This document shows, in pieces, positions 26,899 through 36,400 of a stretch of 64,000 nucleotides of DNA (the first letter of the stretch is position 1; the number at the start of each line of letters is the position of its first letter). Below the pieces are notes generated by a model, which had not been told where the DNA came from, made no database searches, and saw only the letters and a list, made by a program, of their open reading frames with translations. Source of the DNA: Treponema pedis (lineage in GTDB: Bacteria > Spirochaetota > Spirochaetia > Treponematales > Treponemataceae); the NCBI RefSeq assembly GCF_017161325.1, contig NZ_CP045670.1, positions 2,825,391 to 2,889,390 of the forward strand, given 5' to 3'. The position numbers were made by a program, and so were the translations under genes.

Positions 26899-27242
26899 AT
26901 CTTATACATTTCCGCCTTGGTAAAAAGATAAACCAATTGATTAAAACGTTCAAAATAACCGTCTTTTGATGAAAACACCAGCAAAACAAAATCTTTGCCG
27001 GTTTTAAGCTGCGGTTTAATCTTTCTATACGCTTCTTTTGAAATTCTGCGGGCCTTGTTCCGCTCTACGGCGGTACCGAACCCCCTCTTAAAAGTACATA
27101 AAAACCTGTTATACTCCAACCCGTTCGGCACAATAAACAAAGCGGCTCCGCGGCAAGTTATTTTTACACCCTTACTGAAAACGTGTTTTATAGCTGCTTT
27201 GGAGCGAAGACGTTCCTCTCTTGGAAATGTGAAATTATCCAC
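26895..27242 (-). CDS. rnpA: Ribonuclease P protein component
   Basis: A 115-residue RnpA with [20 protein letters not shown] and the RNR-like motif [19 protein letters not shown]. It binds the RnpB RNA to mature tRNA 5' ends. The start codon is GTG (27240-27242), fitting the family N-terminus. It follows rpmH by 14 bp. Confidence 0.95.
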   Translation of the reverse strand: MDNFTFPREERLRSKAAIKHVFSKGVKITCRGAALFIVPNGLEYNRFLCTFKRGFGTAVERNKARRISKEAYRKIKPQLKTGKDFVLLVFSSKDGYFERFNQLVYLFTKAEMYKM

Positions 27243-27256
27243 ACCGGAGAAAAAAA

Positions 27257-27412
27257 TTAAAACGGTTTCTTTTCGTCGGAAGCTGAAAGCTTTCGTCTGC
27301 CCTTTGCTCTGCGGCTGCTTAAAATAGCCCTTCCGCCCTTTGTTTTCATAAGCGCACGAAATCCGAAACGTCTTACGCGCTTCATTTTACTTGGTTGATA
27401 TGTCCGTTTCAT
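27257..27412 (-). CDS. rpmH: 50S ribosomal protein L34
   Basis: A 51-residue basic protein beginning [20 protein letters not shown] and continuing with [20 protein letters not shown], the L34 pattern. ATG at 27410-27412, stop TAA at 27257-27259. First gene of the rpmH-rnpA-yidD-yidC-jag cluster. Confidence 0.97.
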   Translation of the reverse strand: MKRTYQPSKMKRVRRFGFRALMKTKGGRAILSSRRAKGRRKLSASDEKKPF

Positions 27413-27519
27413 AAACTAGACTCCTTATATTTTAGAATAAGATGCAAAGTTTTACTCCGCCGCTTATTCAAAGATGTAAAGCTAAATGTACGGTGAAGTC
27501 CGTACAATACGGGAAAATG

Positions 27520-27548
27520 AATATAACACTAAATTGAATAAAAGTCAA
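27520..27548 (-). promoter_or_regulatory. Promoter of the rpmH cluster
   Basis: On the minus strand TTGACT (27543-27548), 17 bp and TATATT (27520-27525), leaving a leader of about 105 bases before rpmH. The rest of 27413-27633 shows no gene. Confidence 0.75.
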
Positions 27549-27629
27549 TAGGCGGAAAAGTTTACAAAACCGGAATACGAAAACACGTATACCGACTTAC
27601 AATAAACCGAAACCGTACGGCCTAAAATT

Positions 27630-27660
27630 TAAATCGGGAGTAACCTCAGATTACTCCCGA
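27630..27660 (-). terminator. Terminator hairpin after yjiH
   Basis: Perfect stem TCGGGAGTAA (27634-27643) / TTACTCCCGA (27651-27660), loop of 7. On the minus strand it is followed by TTTAAATTTT. A second weaker hairpin (ACCCT / AGGGT) lies at about 27672-27690. Confidence 0.7.
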
Positions 27661-27726
27661 TACATTGAAAGCACCCTAAAAAGGACAGGGTAAAATTTTA
27701 TAAGACCGTGCCGGTTTTAAAAATTC

Positions 27727-29091
27727 TTAAAAGAATAAATGAGCCATTACTACAACTACCGGAATTGTAATAATCGTTCTTTCCAAAAAGATAATAAACA
27801 AATCGGATAAATTTACGGGAAGTTTTGAACCTAAAATAACGGCTCCGGTTTCGGACATATATAAAAGCTGAGTTACCGAAACGGCGGCAACTATAAAGCG
27901 GGTCATAGGCGATTGAATACTTGCCCCTAAAATCGAAGGAACAACCATATCGGCAAAACCTACAACCATAGTGGAACTTGCGGCAGCCGCTTCCGGAACC
28001 CTTAACAAATTAAAAATAGGCTCAAACGGTTTTCCAAGCCAAGTAAATACCGGAGTCGCCTCCGATAAAATCAAAGCAAGCGTTCCCGCAGCCATAATAA
28101 TGGGAACAACACCCAACCACAAATCAAGCACGGTTTTTGTTCCGTTTTTTAAAAACTGAACGGGATTCCCGTTTGTTTCAGCCTTTTTTACCGCAAGATG
28201 AAGCCCCCATTGGTGCCTTGAAAATCCCGGAGGAATTATTTCGGTTTTCGCATTGGGCTGCATTTTTAAATATGTATCTTTTTTTAAAGAAAGCGGCGGA
28301 ATACGCGGCACTATAATTGCAGCTACGACACCCGCAACACTTACCGTCAAATAATACTGTGCAAAATAATCCGTAAGGCCTACATTTTGAAGAACAACCA
28401 AACAAAAGGTAATGGAAACGGCGGAAAAGGTTGTGGCAATAACCGCAGCTTCTCTTGCACTGTAATATCCTTCTTCATACTGTTTATTGGTAAGGGCTAC
28501 GCCTATAGTTCCGTCCCCTATCCAGGAAGCCATACAGTCTATCGCCGAACGTCCCGGCAAACGGAAAATCGGGCGCATAACCGCAGTTAAAAATACACCT
28601 ACATACTCCAACAAACCGAATTCTATTAAAAAAGGCAAAATAAAACCCGCCGTTAAAAATATAGTAAATAAGCCTCCGATTAAATCGTACAAAATAAGTC
28701 CGCCCGTATTTTCACTATAAATAATTTCAGGGCCGAGCTTAAATGCCGTCATTAAAGCCAGCGCAAGACCGGCAAAACGGGCTATAACCCAAAAATAAGA
28801 TACATTACAAATCCTCTTTAATAATTCATTATTTTCGATAAAAGAAGGCTTTGCAATTTTATAAATAAGCGTAAGCAAACACGAAACCGTTATGGCAATC
28901 AACACGAGGATATAAATCGGCACAACCGAATTTATTCCTTTATTAAGCAGTTTTGAAATAACCGATACCATAACGGTTGAAGCTCCGTCAAGTTTAAACG
29001 GAGTCATTAAAAGCAACACACCTACTACGGAAGGAACTACAAATTTTAAAATTTGTAAAATTGAAAATTTTTCTTTTTTTACGTCGTCCAT
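27727..29091 (-). CDS. YjiH-type membrane protein, Gate (nucleoside recognition) domain
   Basis: A 454-residue protein with 10-11 hydrophobic helices and the nucleoside-transporter/FeoB Gate domain pattern, including GRSAIDCMASWIGDGTIGVALTNKQYEEGYYSAREAAVIATTFSAVS and AAASSTMVVGFADMVVPSIL. The family is of unproven substrate. It starts 22 bp after deoD, so the two probably form an operon, which makes a role in nucleoside transport plausible. Confidence 0.88.
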   Translation of the reverse strand: MDDVKKEKFSILQILKFVVPSVVGVLLLMTPFKLDGASTVMVSVISKLLNKGINSVVPIYILVLIAITVSCLLTLIYKIAKPSFIENNELLKRICNVSYFWVIARFAGLALALMTAFKLGPEIIYSENTGGLILYDLIGGLFTIFLTAGFILPFLIEFGLLEYVGVFLTAVMRPIFRLPGRSAIDCMASWIGDGTIGVALTNKQYEEGYYSAREAAVIATTFSAVSITFCLVVLQNVGLTDYFAQYYLTVSVAGVVAAIIVPRIPPLSLKKDTYLKMQPNAKTEIIPPGFSRHQWGLHLAVKKAETNGNPVQFLKNGTKTVLDLWLGVVPIIMAAGTLALILSEATPVFTWLGKPFEPIFNLLRVPEAAAASSTMVVGFADMVVPSILGASIQSPMTRFIVAAVSVTQLLYMSETGAVILGSKLPVNLSDLFIIFLERTIITIPVVVVMAHLFF

Positions 29092-29113
29092 AAAAAAATC
29101 TCTCCTATTTTTT

Positions 29114-29815
29114 TTATTTTATGATTGCCTCAAGAGCAATCTCCATCATATTTTTAAAAGTTTTTTGTCTTTCTTCAGGTGTTGTAATCTCATGCGTTAC
29201 AACATTATCCGAAATCGTAAGTACCGCCAAAGCCTGCCTGCCGTATTTAGCTGCAAGGGTATATAATTCGGCGGCTTCCATTTCTACTGCAAGAACTCCG
29301 TATTCCGCCCAAAGTTTCCATGTTTCCAAATCATCGTAAAAAACGTCGGAACTGGCTATCTGTCCCACAAGCGGAGTAACTCCCATTTTTACCGCATAAT
29401 CGTAAGCATTTTTTAAAAGGCTCCAATCCGCAGAAGGCGCATAATGGCAGCCTCTAAAACGGTGAGTGTTTATCCCCGAATCGGTACAAGCGGACATACC
29501 CAGTACTACGGAGCGAAGTCCGATATCTTTTTGCAATGCACCGGCGGTTCCTATGCGTATAGCCTTTTGAATACCGTAATCTTTAAACAATTCATTTACA
29601 TAGATTGAAAGAGACGGCTGCCCCATTCCGGTTCCCTGTACCGAAACGGGAACACCCTTATAGGTGCCGGTAAAGCCCAGCATTCCGCGAACATTGTTGT
29701 AGCATTTAGGATTTTCCAAAAAATTCTCGGCTACAAATTTGGCGCGCAGCGGGTCTCCGGGCAAAAGGATTTTATCCGCAATTTCGCCCTGTTTTGCTTC
29801 AATGTGAATACTCAT
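29114..29815 (-). CDS. deoD: Purine-nucleoside phosphorylase (DeoD, hexameric type)
   Basis: A 233-residue enzyme with GDPLRAK phosphate site, [30 protein letters not shown] and the catalytic Asp in LTISDN. It splits purine (deoxy)nucleosides with phosphate to base and ribose-1-phosphate. Full length; SD AGGAGG. It leads an operon with the YjiH-like transporter, pointing to purine salvage. Confidence 0.96.
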   Translation of the reverse strand: MSIHIEAKQGEIADKILLPGDPLRAKFVAENFLENPKCYNNVRGMLGFTGTYKGVPVSVQGTGMGQPSLSIYVNELFKDYGIQKAIRIGTAGALQKDIGLRSVVLGMSACTDSGINTHRFRGCHYAPSADWSLLKNAYDYAVKMGVTPLVGQIASSDVFYDDLETWKLWAEYGVLAVEMEAAELYTLAAKYGRQALAVLTISDNVVTHEITTPEERQKTFKNMMEIALEAIIK

Positions 29816-29842
29816 TTTTTCCTCCTGAGATTTTATTTAAAA

Positions 29843-29871
29843 AGTATACATCATTAGTAAAGAATAATCAA
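29843..29871 (-). promoter_or_regulatory. Promoter of deoD-yjiH
   Basis: On the minus strand TTGATT (29866-29871), 17 bp and TATACT (29843-29848). Confidence 0.7.
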
Positions 29872-29896
29872 TAAGAAAATAATCAATTTTAATTGC

Positions 29897-29925
29897 TTGA
29901 AATTTGCCGGGCGTTGTGCTATTAT
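29897..29925 (+). promoter_or_regulatory. Promoter of the first beta-barrel gene
   Basis: TTGAAA (29897-29902), 17 bp and TATTAT (29920-29925), about 50 bases before the ATG at 29978; divergent from the deoD promoter. Confidence 0.7.
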
Positions 29926-29977
29926 AAAACAATAGGTTACTGTTTTAACCTAAAATTTGAATCTTTGGAGGATTAAA

Positions 29978-30799
29978 ATGAAAAAAATTATTTTTATTTT
30001 GGCGGCATTATGCTGTGCGGCTACCTTACCGGCATTTAATTTAAGCGATATTTCAGGCGATGTAAGTATAGGCTATATGAACCATACTATGGTTACCACC
30101 TACAATTCCGAAACCATTAAACAGCAGATTGAAGTTCCTCTTCAAACCGCATTGGGAACAGGCAGTCTTACATTAGCCGACCAAAAATCGACCGATGTAT
30201 ATAATGCCTTTGTTGCGGGGTTAAGCTTAAAAATAAGTTATCTTTATCTCAATTTAGGAGCGGGCTTTCCTTCAAAATCGCTGCCCACAGGCTTTGACCC
30301 GTTGGGAGCAAAACTTAAAGCCTTTAATGTTTCCGATAAAATAAAAGGCTCCGTAATTATAGACGGTTTACTCGGCGCCGGAGTTACCCTTTTTAAAAAC
30401 ACTCCGTTTAATATCGTTCTCGGAGGCGGTTTAGGTGTAAACTATATTAGAACAAAAAGAGATTTGCCGGAGGCTTTTGTAAAAACTATAGTGAACGACA
30501 AAGGGGAAGCGATTGCAAAACAGTTTACCGAAATAAGGTCTACTGCAAGTATAGGAGTAGGCGCGGATATAGGTATCAGATACTACTTTACTAAAAATAT
30601 CGGAGTTTCTTTCGATATAAAAGATACCGTATATTTTTTACCTGTAATGAACCAGCGATATTATAACGGAACCCTTGTCAACGGACAAGCGGTTACTTAC
30701 AAAATTACAAAAGAGCAAAAACAGGACATTAAATCTTTAATTAAATACCAGTGGTCCAATAATTTTACCGCCCGCTTGGGTATTGCATGGAAGCTGTAA
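29978..30799 (+). CDS. Predicted outer-membrane beta-barrel protein (paralogue 1)
   Basis: A 273-residue protein starting at ATG 29978 (SD TTGGAGGA) with signal peptide MKKIIFILAALCCAATLPA-F. The body alternates amphipathic strands (GLSLKISYLYLNLGAGFP, GLLGAGVTLFKNTPFNIVLGGGLGVNYI, IGVGADIGIRYYFTKNIGVSFDIKDTVYF) and ends FTARLGIAWKL. It resembles small 8- to 10-strand spirochaetal barrels. The next gene is a paralogue sharing the ...DTVYF.P and N.F...L.(A/G)I.(W/F)KL segments. Confidence 0.75.
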   Translation: MKKIIFILAALCCAATLPAFNLSDISGDVSIGYMNHTMVTTYNSETIKQQIEVPLQTALGTGSLTLADQKSTDVYNAFVAGLSLKISYLYLNLGAGFPSKSLPTGFDPLGAKLKAFNVSDKIKGSVIIDGLLGAGVTLFKNTPFNIVLGGGLGVNYIRTKRDLPEAFVKTIVNDKGEAIAKQFTEIRSTASIGVGADIGIRYYFTKNIGVSFDIKDTVYFLPVMNQRYYNGTLVNGQAVTYKITKEQKQDIKSLIKYQWSNNFTARLGIAWKL

Positions 30800-30824
30800 T
30801 AAAATTCTGTTTTTAAATAATAAG

Positions 30825-30862
30825 GCGGTACGGTTTAAATTTAAAATTGTACCGCTTTTTTT
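30825..30862 (+). terminator. Terminator between the two beta-barrel genes
   Basis: Stem GCGGTAC (30825-30831) / GTACCGC (30849-30855), extended by A/T pairs, followed by seven T. Confidence 0.8.
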
Positions 30863-30942
30863 GTAACTATAGGATAGGGCTGATATTTATATTATTAAGA
30901 CTACATTTTCCTTTCGGGGAAGTAATTTTTACGGAGGTGTCT

Positions 30943-31655
30943 ATGAAACACAAAAAAATTTCATTATTTTTATCATGGCGGCAGCCTGTACGGCAATGCT
31001 CTTTGCCGATTTGGCTATTTCTTTCGGTCCCGCTTACACAAATTATCTTGTAAAGCCTAAAACCGAAGAAGGAAAACTTAGCGGGAATGCGGTACAGGAT
31101 TCCATCATAAGCCAGTTAAAAGGCGCAACAACGGAAAAAAACAATGCGGCAGGTTTTGCAGTCGATATCCGCGGAGATTATTTATACGGCATGCTTCAGA
31201 TAGCCTTCCCTTCAAAAACTCATACCGACCTTATAAAGGGCGGAACTGCGGGCCTTAAAAAAGGCGCATTTATCATGGATACGCAGGTAGGTGCAGGATA
31301 CACATTTTTTAAAGACAGCCGCTTTAACCTGTTTTTAGGAGCCGGTTTGGGCTTTAATCTTATGTCTTCCGAGCAAACGATAAGCATTCCTTTAGCGGGA
31401 GATTTTAATTATAAAAAACTTGATGCTATGATAGGCGTCGGCGGGAATATAACTGCAAGTTTTTACTTTACAAAACACGTAGGTATTTTTGCAGGCATCG
31501 CCGATACCGTATATTTCGCACCGATAAAAGCTAAAAAAACTTTTACCGTAGCGGGAGAAACAATCAATTTAGATGAAAAAACGGAAGGCACAAAACTTTC
31601 AAACAGCTTTGCAAACAGCCTTAATTTAAAAGCCGGTATTTCATTTAAACTGTAA
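30943..31655 (+). pseudogene. Predicted beta-barrel protein (paralogue 2), frameshifted in the signal peptide
   Basis: The good ribosome site (GGAGGTG) precedes ATG 30943, which reads MKHKK and then leaves frame. Adding one A to the A7 run at 30952-30958 gives MKHKKNFIIFIMAAACTAMLFA, a perfect signal peptide running straight into the long frame from 30975 to 31655 (LAISFGPAYTNYL..., ending LNLKAGISFKL). The body is intact and parallels the upstream paralogue (TKHVGIFAGIADTVYFAPI). Without correction the only start is ATG 30975, with no ribosome site and only half a signal peptide. Confidence 0.75.
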
Positions 31656-31674
31656 AAATTAAGGCCGAACGGCA

Positions 31675-31711
31675 TAAAAAAAAGCAGCCTTCTAAGGCTG
31701 CTTTTTTTTAT
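31675..31711. terminator. Bidirectional terminator between convergent genes
   Basis: Stem AGCAGCCTT (31683-31691) / AAGGCTGCT (31694-31702) flanked by an A run on the left and a T run on the right; serves both the barrel gene and the convergent TPR gene. Confidence 0.9.
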
Positions 31712-31719
31712 TGATGTCT

Positions 31720-33060
31720 TTACTTTAAAGAATTAAGAACACCTGAAAGTTTATTCTTATCGTATAAATCGAGCGGCCGTCCTTCGGCATAACGCAAAGC
31801 CTCTTCCGTAAAAGTTCCGGCGCTCATACAAATACCGGTTCCGCCTTTTACCTCCTTAAGACGTGCATGAAGTTCTCTCAAAAGCAGCTCTCCTACCGTA
31901 CCCTGCGAGCGGAAAAACCTGAAAATAACCGTATCCGAAAAACGCGGCGTATCCACTTCGGCAACTATATCGGTATACGTCGCTAACACGGAAATATCCA
32001 GAATTTTTACCTTTGCTTTAGGATAAAACCTGGCAACAATTTTTCTGCATAAACCGACAAATTCGCTTTGTCCCGACATTAAATAAATTTGTAAATTTCT
32101 ATTTTGGTTCAGCTCCTGATACCTCATAATCAATGTGGCGGCATCTTTATATCCGGGGCTTATCATTTGAATTTCTTTTAATAAATGGAGAGCCTTGCCT
32201 ATATCCTGTGTCTTTATAAATGCCTGTGCCAATCTGTATTTAAGCTCGTTGGAAGTTTCCATAGGAATATTTTGGTGCTTTAATCCTATTTGAAAATCTT
32301 CGATAGCACGGTCAAGCTGATTCGCCTTTGTTCTAATCATTCCGGTATATAAAGCCGAGCGGGGGCCGAAAACAGGGTCTACACGCAAATGTGTTAAAAT
32401 TTTCAAACATTTATCGTTTGCACCCGCCTCATAAAAACATTCTCCCATTGAAAACAAAACTTCTTTGTCATCGGGCTTTACATCCAATGCTTTTTTTAAT
32501 GCGGGAAGAGCATCGTTGTATCTGTGCAAATGCTGAAAAGTATAGCCTGCATACTTTGTCGCCAAAAAATTATCCGGTTGAGTAATTAAGGCTTTTTTAA
32601 AATACGGGAGGGCTCTCTCATAATCTTTTTCCATATAGTACACATAGCCCAGCGTATAATTTACATCAAAATGTCGCGGATTTAAAGTTTCCGCCAACAA
32701 TAAGCCTTTTTTAGCTTCAGGCATTCTATTCGTTTTTAAGGCGCAAATACCGTACCTTAAAGGAATATCGAATTGTTTTTCAAGGTCCAAACTTTTAACA
32801 TGGTCGATTAAAACGGAATATGCGGCATAAGCTTTTTCCCATTCCTGCCCCTGATATTGCACATCGCCCATAATTAACAGACCCTGAATATCCCGAGGAT
32901 TTTGATTTAAGCGGCGTGCCGCATCTTTCATTAAAGCAGCCTTTCCTTTTACGGTTTTAGCTCTGCCCTGACCGCCGGAATTTGAGGTTTTTGAAGCAAT
33001 AAAATAAATAATCCCCAGTACAACAATAACAATAAAAGCCGATATAATAATAGTTGCCAT
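31720..33060 (-). CDS. Membrane-anchored TPR protein with decayed Mrr-like C-terminal domain
   Basis: A 446-residue protein: one N-terminal helix (about 3-22), six or more TPR repeats (about 50-315; e.g. NYTLGYVYYMEKDYERALPY, KYAGYTFQHLHRYNDALPAL), and a C-terminal domain (about 325-446). Its last part, TVGELLLRELHARLKEVKGGTGICMSAGTFTEEALRYAEGRPLDLYDKNKL, follows the Mrr-type restriction endonuclease fold. Where Mrr nucleases have a Gln/Glu-x-Lys metal motif this protein reads FRFFRSQG, so catalysis is unlikely. It is probably a scaffold at the inner membrane. A promoter (TTGACA 33090-33095, CATAAT 33067-33072) sits so close to the ATG that the leader is nearly absent. Confidence 0.8.
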   Translation of the reverse strand: MATIIISAFIVIVVLGIIYFIASKTSNSGGQGRAKTVKGKAALMKDAARRLNQNPRDIQGLLIMGDVQYQGQEWEKAYAAYSVLIDHVKSLDLEKQFDIPLRYGICALKTNRMPEAKKGLLLAETLNPRHFDVNYTLGYVYYMEKDYERALPYFKKALITQPDNFLATKYAGYTFQHLHRYNDALPALKKALDVKPDDKEVLFSMGECFYEAGANDKCLKILTHLRVDPVFGPRSALYTGMIRTKANQLDRAIEDFQIGLKHQNIPMETSNELKYRLAQAFIKTQDIGKALHLLKEIQMISPGYKDAATLIMRYQELNQNRNLQIYLMSGQSEFVGLCRKIVARFYPKAKVKILDISVLATYTDIVAEVDTPRFSDTVIFRFFRSQGTVGELLLRELHARLKEVKGGTGICMSAGTFTEEALRYAEGRPLDLYDKNKLSGVLNSLK

Positions 33061-33157
33061 TCTTCTATTATGCGTTTTATTTTAAAATATGTCAATGGAA
33101 GAAGCCCGTAAATTGTTTTAAAATATGAAAAAATGTCAATATTTTTATTAAAAAGTA

Positions 33158-33186
33158 TTGACATTTTTTTTTACTTTTGCTAGAAT
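33158..33186 (+). promoter_or_regulatory. Promoter of the tRNA genes
   Basis: TTGACA (33158-33163), 17 bp and TAGAAT (33181-33186), 12 bases before tRNA-Asp. Confidence 0.85.
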
Positions 33187-33198
33187 ACGCAAGCCTAT

Positions 33199-33273
33199 GG
33201 GGGCGTAGCGAAGCTGGTTTATCGCGCTGGCCTGTCACGCCGGAGATCGCGGGTTCGAGCCCCGTCGCTCCCG
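33199..33273 (+). tRNA. tRNA-Asp (anticodon GTC)
   Basis: Cloverleaf: acceptor GGGGGCG (33199-33205) pairs CGCTCCC (33266-33272) with one G-U; anticodon stem CTGGC/GCCGG with loop CTGTCAC holding GTC; T arm GCGGG-TTCGAGC-CCCGT; discriminator G. CCA is not encoded. Confidence 0.95.
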
Positions 33274-33276
33274 AAA

Positions 33277-33310
33277 AAGCTCACCGCCTAACGGTGAGCT
33301 TTTATTTTTT
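33277..33310 (+). terminator. Hairpin with T-tract between the two tRNAs
   Basis: Stem AAGCTCACCG (33277-33286) / CGGTGAGCTT (33292-33301), loop CCTAA, then TTATTTTTT. A full terminator in shape; tRNA-Pro, 25 bp later, has no clear promoter of its own, so partial read-through is likely. Confidence 0.8.
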
Positions 33311-33325
33311 ATAGCCGTCCTAAAA

Positions 33326-33397
33326 CGGGCAGTAGCGCAGGGGTAGCGCGCTTGGTTCGGGACCAAGAAGTCGGGGGTTCAAATCCCCCCTGCCCGA
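33326..33397 (+). tRNA. tRNA-Pro (anticodon CGG)
   Basis: Acceptor CGGGCAG (33326-33332) pairs CTGCCCG (33390-33396), discriminator A; anticodon stem CTTGG/CCAAG with loop TTCGGGA, anticodon CGG; T arm GGGGG-TTCAAAT-CCCCC. CCA is not encoded. Confidence 0.95.
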
Positions 33398-33432
33398 CTA
33401 TTTAATTATAAAAAATTTCCGATATTCCTTAT

Positions 33433-36400
33433 CTAACAAAAGGGAGCAATACACGAACTGAAAAAATCCGTCATATTTAAATCTTCGGAAGAGAATTCTT
33501 TTCTTCTTATGGATTTGAGAAGATAAATAACGGCTTTTATTTTTCCTTCATATATAACGGGAGCAGCTATTACCGAATTCCAATTGGGTATTCCTGTAAG
33601 TTTATCTTTCCCGACGGCATTATCCCAATCAACTCCGGAAAAACTTTTTTTGGAAGTTACGGTTTCTTTGATAAAATTCTTATTCAGTTTAAATTCCGCA
33701 CGCGGAGTTTGCTCCGGTTTTAAAATACGCTCCGAAGGTTTATTTTCCCTTATCGGAATAATAACGGCGGTATCGGCATCCGTAAGCTCTTTTATTTTAG
33801 ACAAACAGAATTTCAAACGCATATCTTTGCCAAGTTTTTTTCTTATTGAGGCGGTAACTTCAGTAAGTATTAAAATATTTTTCGCATCCGTTAAAGAATC
33901 CCCCGTAATTACACCCGTCATTCTGTCGGTTTTTAAATCTTTATATACAAAGTCGGTATTCCAAATACATACATTGTTTCTGCCGGAATTCTTGGCATTA
34001 TACAATGCGGAGTCCGCTTTTAATAAAAGGTCTCCGGCAGTTACCGCATGCTGCGGAAAAGAAACGGCTCCTATGCTTACGGTTATTTTTATTTCAGGAT
34101 TTTCGAATTTCAAGGCTTCTATTTGCTTACGGATATTTTCAGCGATAAAACCGGCCTGATTTATTTGAGTATCGGGTAAAAGCACAAGAAATTCCTCTCC
34201 TCCGAAACGTCCCAAAATTTGTTTCTTTTTTAGAACTCCCATTGCAGCCGAAGCCGTCGCCTTTAAAACCTCATCTCCGATTTGATGGCCGAAAGTGTCG
34301 TTTATTATTTTAAAATGGTCCAAGTCGTACATTAAAACGGAAAAAGGTTTACCGGTATTTTTTGCGGCATCAAATAATTCATTAAAAGCCATATCAATAT
34401 ATTTTCTTGTAAATGCCGATGTAAGTTTATCGGTTGAAGCTTCATAATGCAATCTATAGCTTTCAATTAAAAATGCAAAAATATTTTCATAAATTTTACA
34501 AAGCTCTATTCCGAAAGTATTGCAATTATTTATTTCGCGTTCCGATATAAACACAAGATATGCGCATATATTATTTTCCATAGGATTTATATTTTTGCAT
34601 TTTATCGGCAGTAAAATATGAGCGGGTAAATTTTCGTTTTCTAAAACATTATCCTGATTCCCGACCGAATTTTTTAATATCTGAGCAATTTTTTCTATGC
34701 TTTTACATTGCCCGAAAGAAAACAAAGACTCTATATTATTTTCATTATCAACTATAAAAACATCATAGGCGGTTGCCAGCAAATTCAATGAAATAAAATC
34801 CAAAAAAATTTTTATATTTTGTAAAAAATTATTGGAAAATTTTAATATAACATCTTCTGCCGTTTTATTTTTAAATTTTGTCTTAGATTTTTCAATATTT
34901 ACAATATCGGTTAAAAACTCCCTGTTATTTTTTAATAAGGTAAGTGTATTTGCCGTTAAAACGGTTTGTATCCGCTTAAGCGAAAATTTCTTATTATAGT
35001 TGCGGTAATCCGGTTTAAGTTTTTTGTTAAGATAATCGTCTATAATATCAAAAGCTCTTCCGTAACGGTTTGAATTAAAAAAAGCCCGTTGTTTATTTAT
35101 CGGCATTAAATTCATTACCGTCCCTATTATTTTTTGCACTTCGGCAAATCTTACAATTCCCATTACGGTATTGCCCGAATTTAAATACAACAGGGCCAAC
35201 TCCGTGTTAATATCGATACTAAAGCTGCAAAACTCTTCGGAATTTAAAGCGAGGGCTTTTAATAAATGTTCTTCGGCTTTTTCTTTTTCAATAAATGAAA
35301 GAATAAAAAGCATTCTGCTCTTTAATATATCCGATAAATCGGATATTTTGTTTTTTACTATATATTTCAATATAGGAGTAAAGTCCATATCGCGCCTTAA
35401 TATTATAAGTCTTCTAACCGATTCCAATACATTATAAAAGACAAGATGCAGCAGTTTTACATATTTAGATTCGGTAAACATTGCGGTATAGATATTTTGC
35501 AACACACTTATATCGTCCGTCTTTTTACTTATCAATTTATTTGTTTCAAGACAGGCTTCCATAAAAAGTTTTTTTATCGCAAATCTAAAGTTATTTGCCT
35601 CCAAACACTTTTCCAATAATTTTTTTTCTTTTTCATATTCCGCAAATACCGAAGCTATTTTTGCCGAAGTTTGCGTATACGATATAATATATGCAGGACG
35701 CTGCAAAATTCTTTTATCCTGCATCATAGTATCTATTTTTATTTTACACGCCAATGCGGCATTATAATCGTCAAATACCGATAAAAAATCATACAGTAAA
35801 GTGTAAGCGAATAAATAACGGTTGTATAATTGATTTTGCTTTATTTTTTTTATAGCGTCCATACATAAATCATAAGCCTCTATATATTCGCCTGCGGAGG
35901 CTTTTAAAGTGCTTATGTTCAGCATAGCCAATACCTTAGTTGAAACATTATTGTATTCTTCGCTTTTATCGATTATGTCATTATAAAAAGATAGAGCCTT
36001 GGAAAAATTTTGATATAAATTTAAATAGATTATAGCAAGGTTATTAAGCGCAAAATTCTTAACTTTAAAATTGCGGGCTTTTGAAGCCGTCTTTACCGCT
36101 TCAATATAAATTTTTTCAGCTTTATTAAAATTACCGGAATAATAAAAATTATTTCCAAGTTCAAGCAAAGCGCCGGCTTTTAAAAATTGATATTTTTTTA
36201 TATCACCGCAAAGTTTTACAACTTTTTTTGCAACCCTGATTCCTTCAGCATGCCTCCGACTGTATTGTAAAAATTTAGATTTAACTTTTAAAAAAGATAA
36301 GGTTACGAATTTATCTCCCGCTTTTTTAGCCGCCTGCTCCGCTATGTCGAGAGTTTTTTCGATTGAACGGGAATCTACATTAATTAATATTTCATAGTTC

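Noticed and set aside
27235..27243. Perfect DnaA-box word TTATCCACA near rpmH
   Set aside because: It lies across the rnpA start codon, single, with no cluster of boxes and no dnaA; likely chance.
33584..34159. 191-codon plus-strand frame opposite the GGDEF gene
   Set aside because: Antisense shadow of the GGDEF and GAF coding sequence; no promoter or SD.
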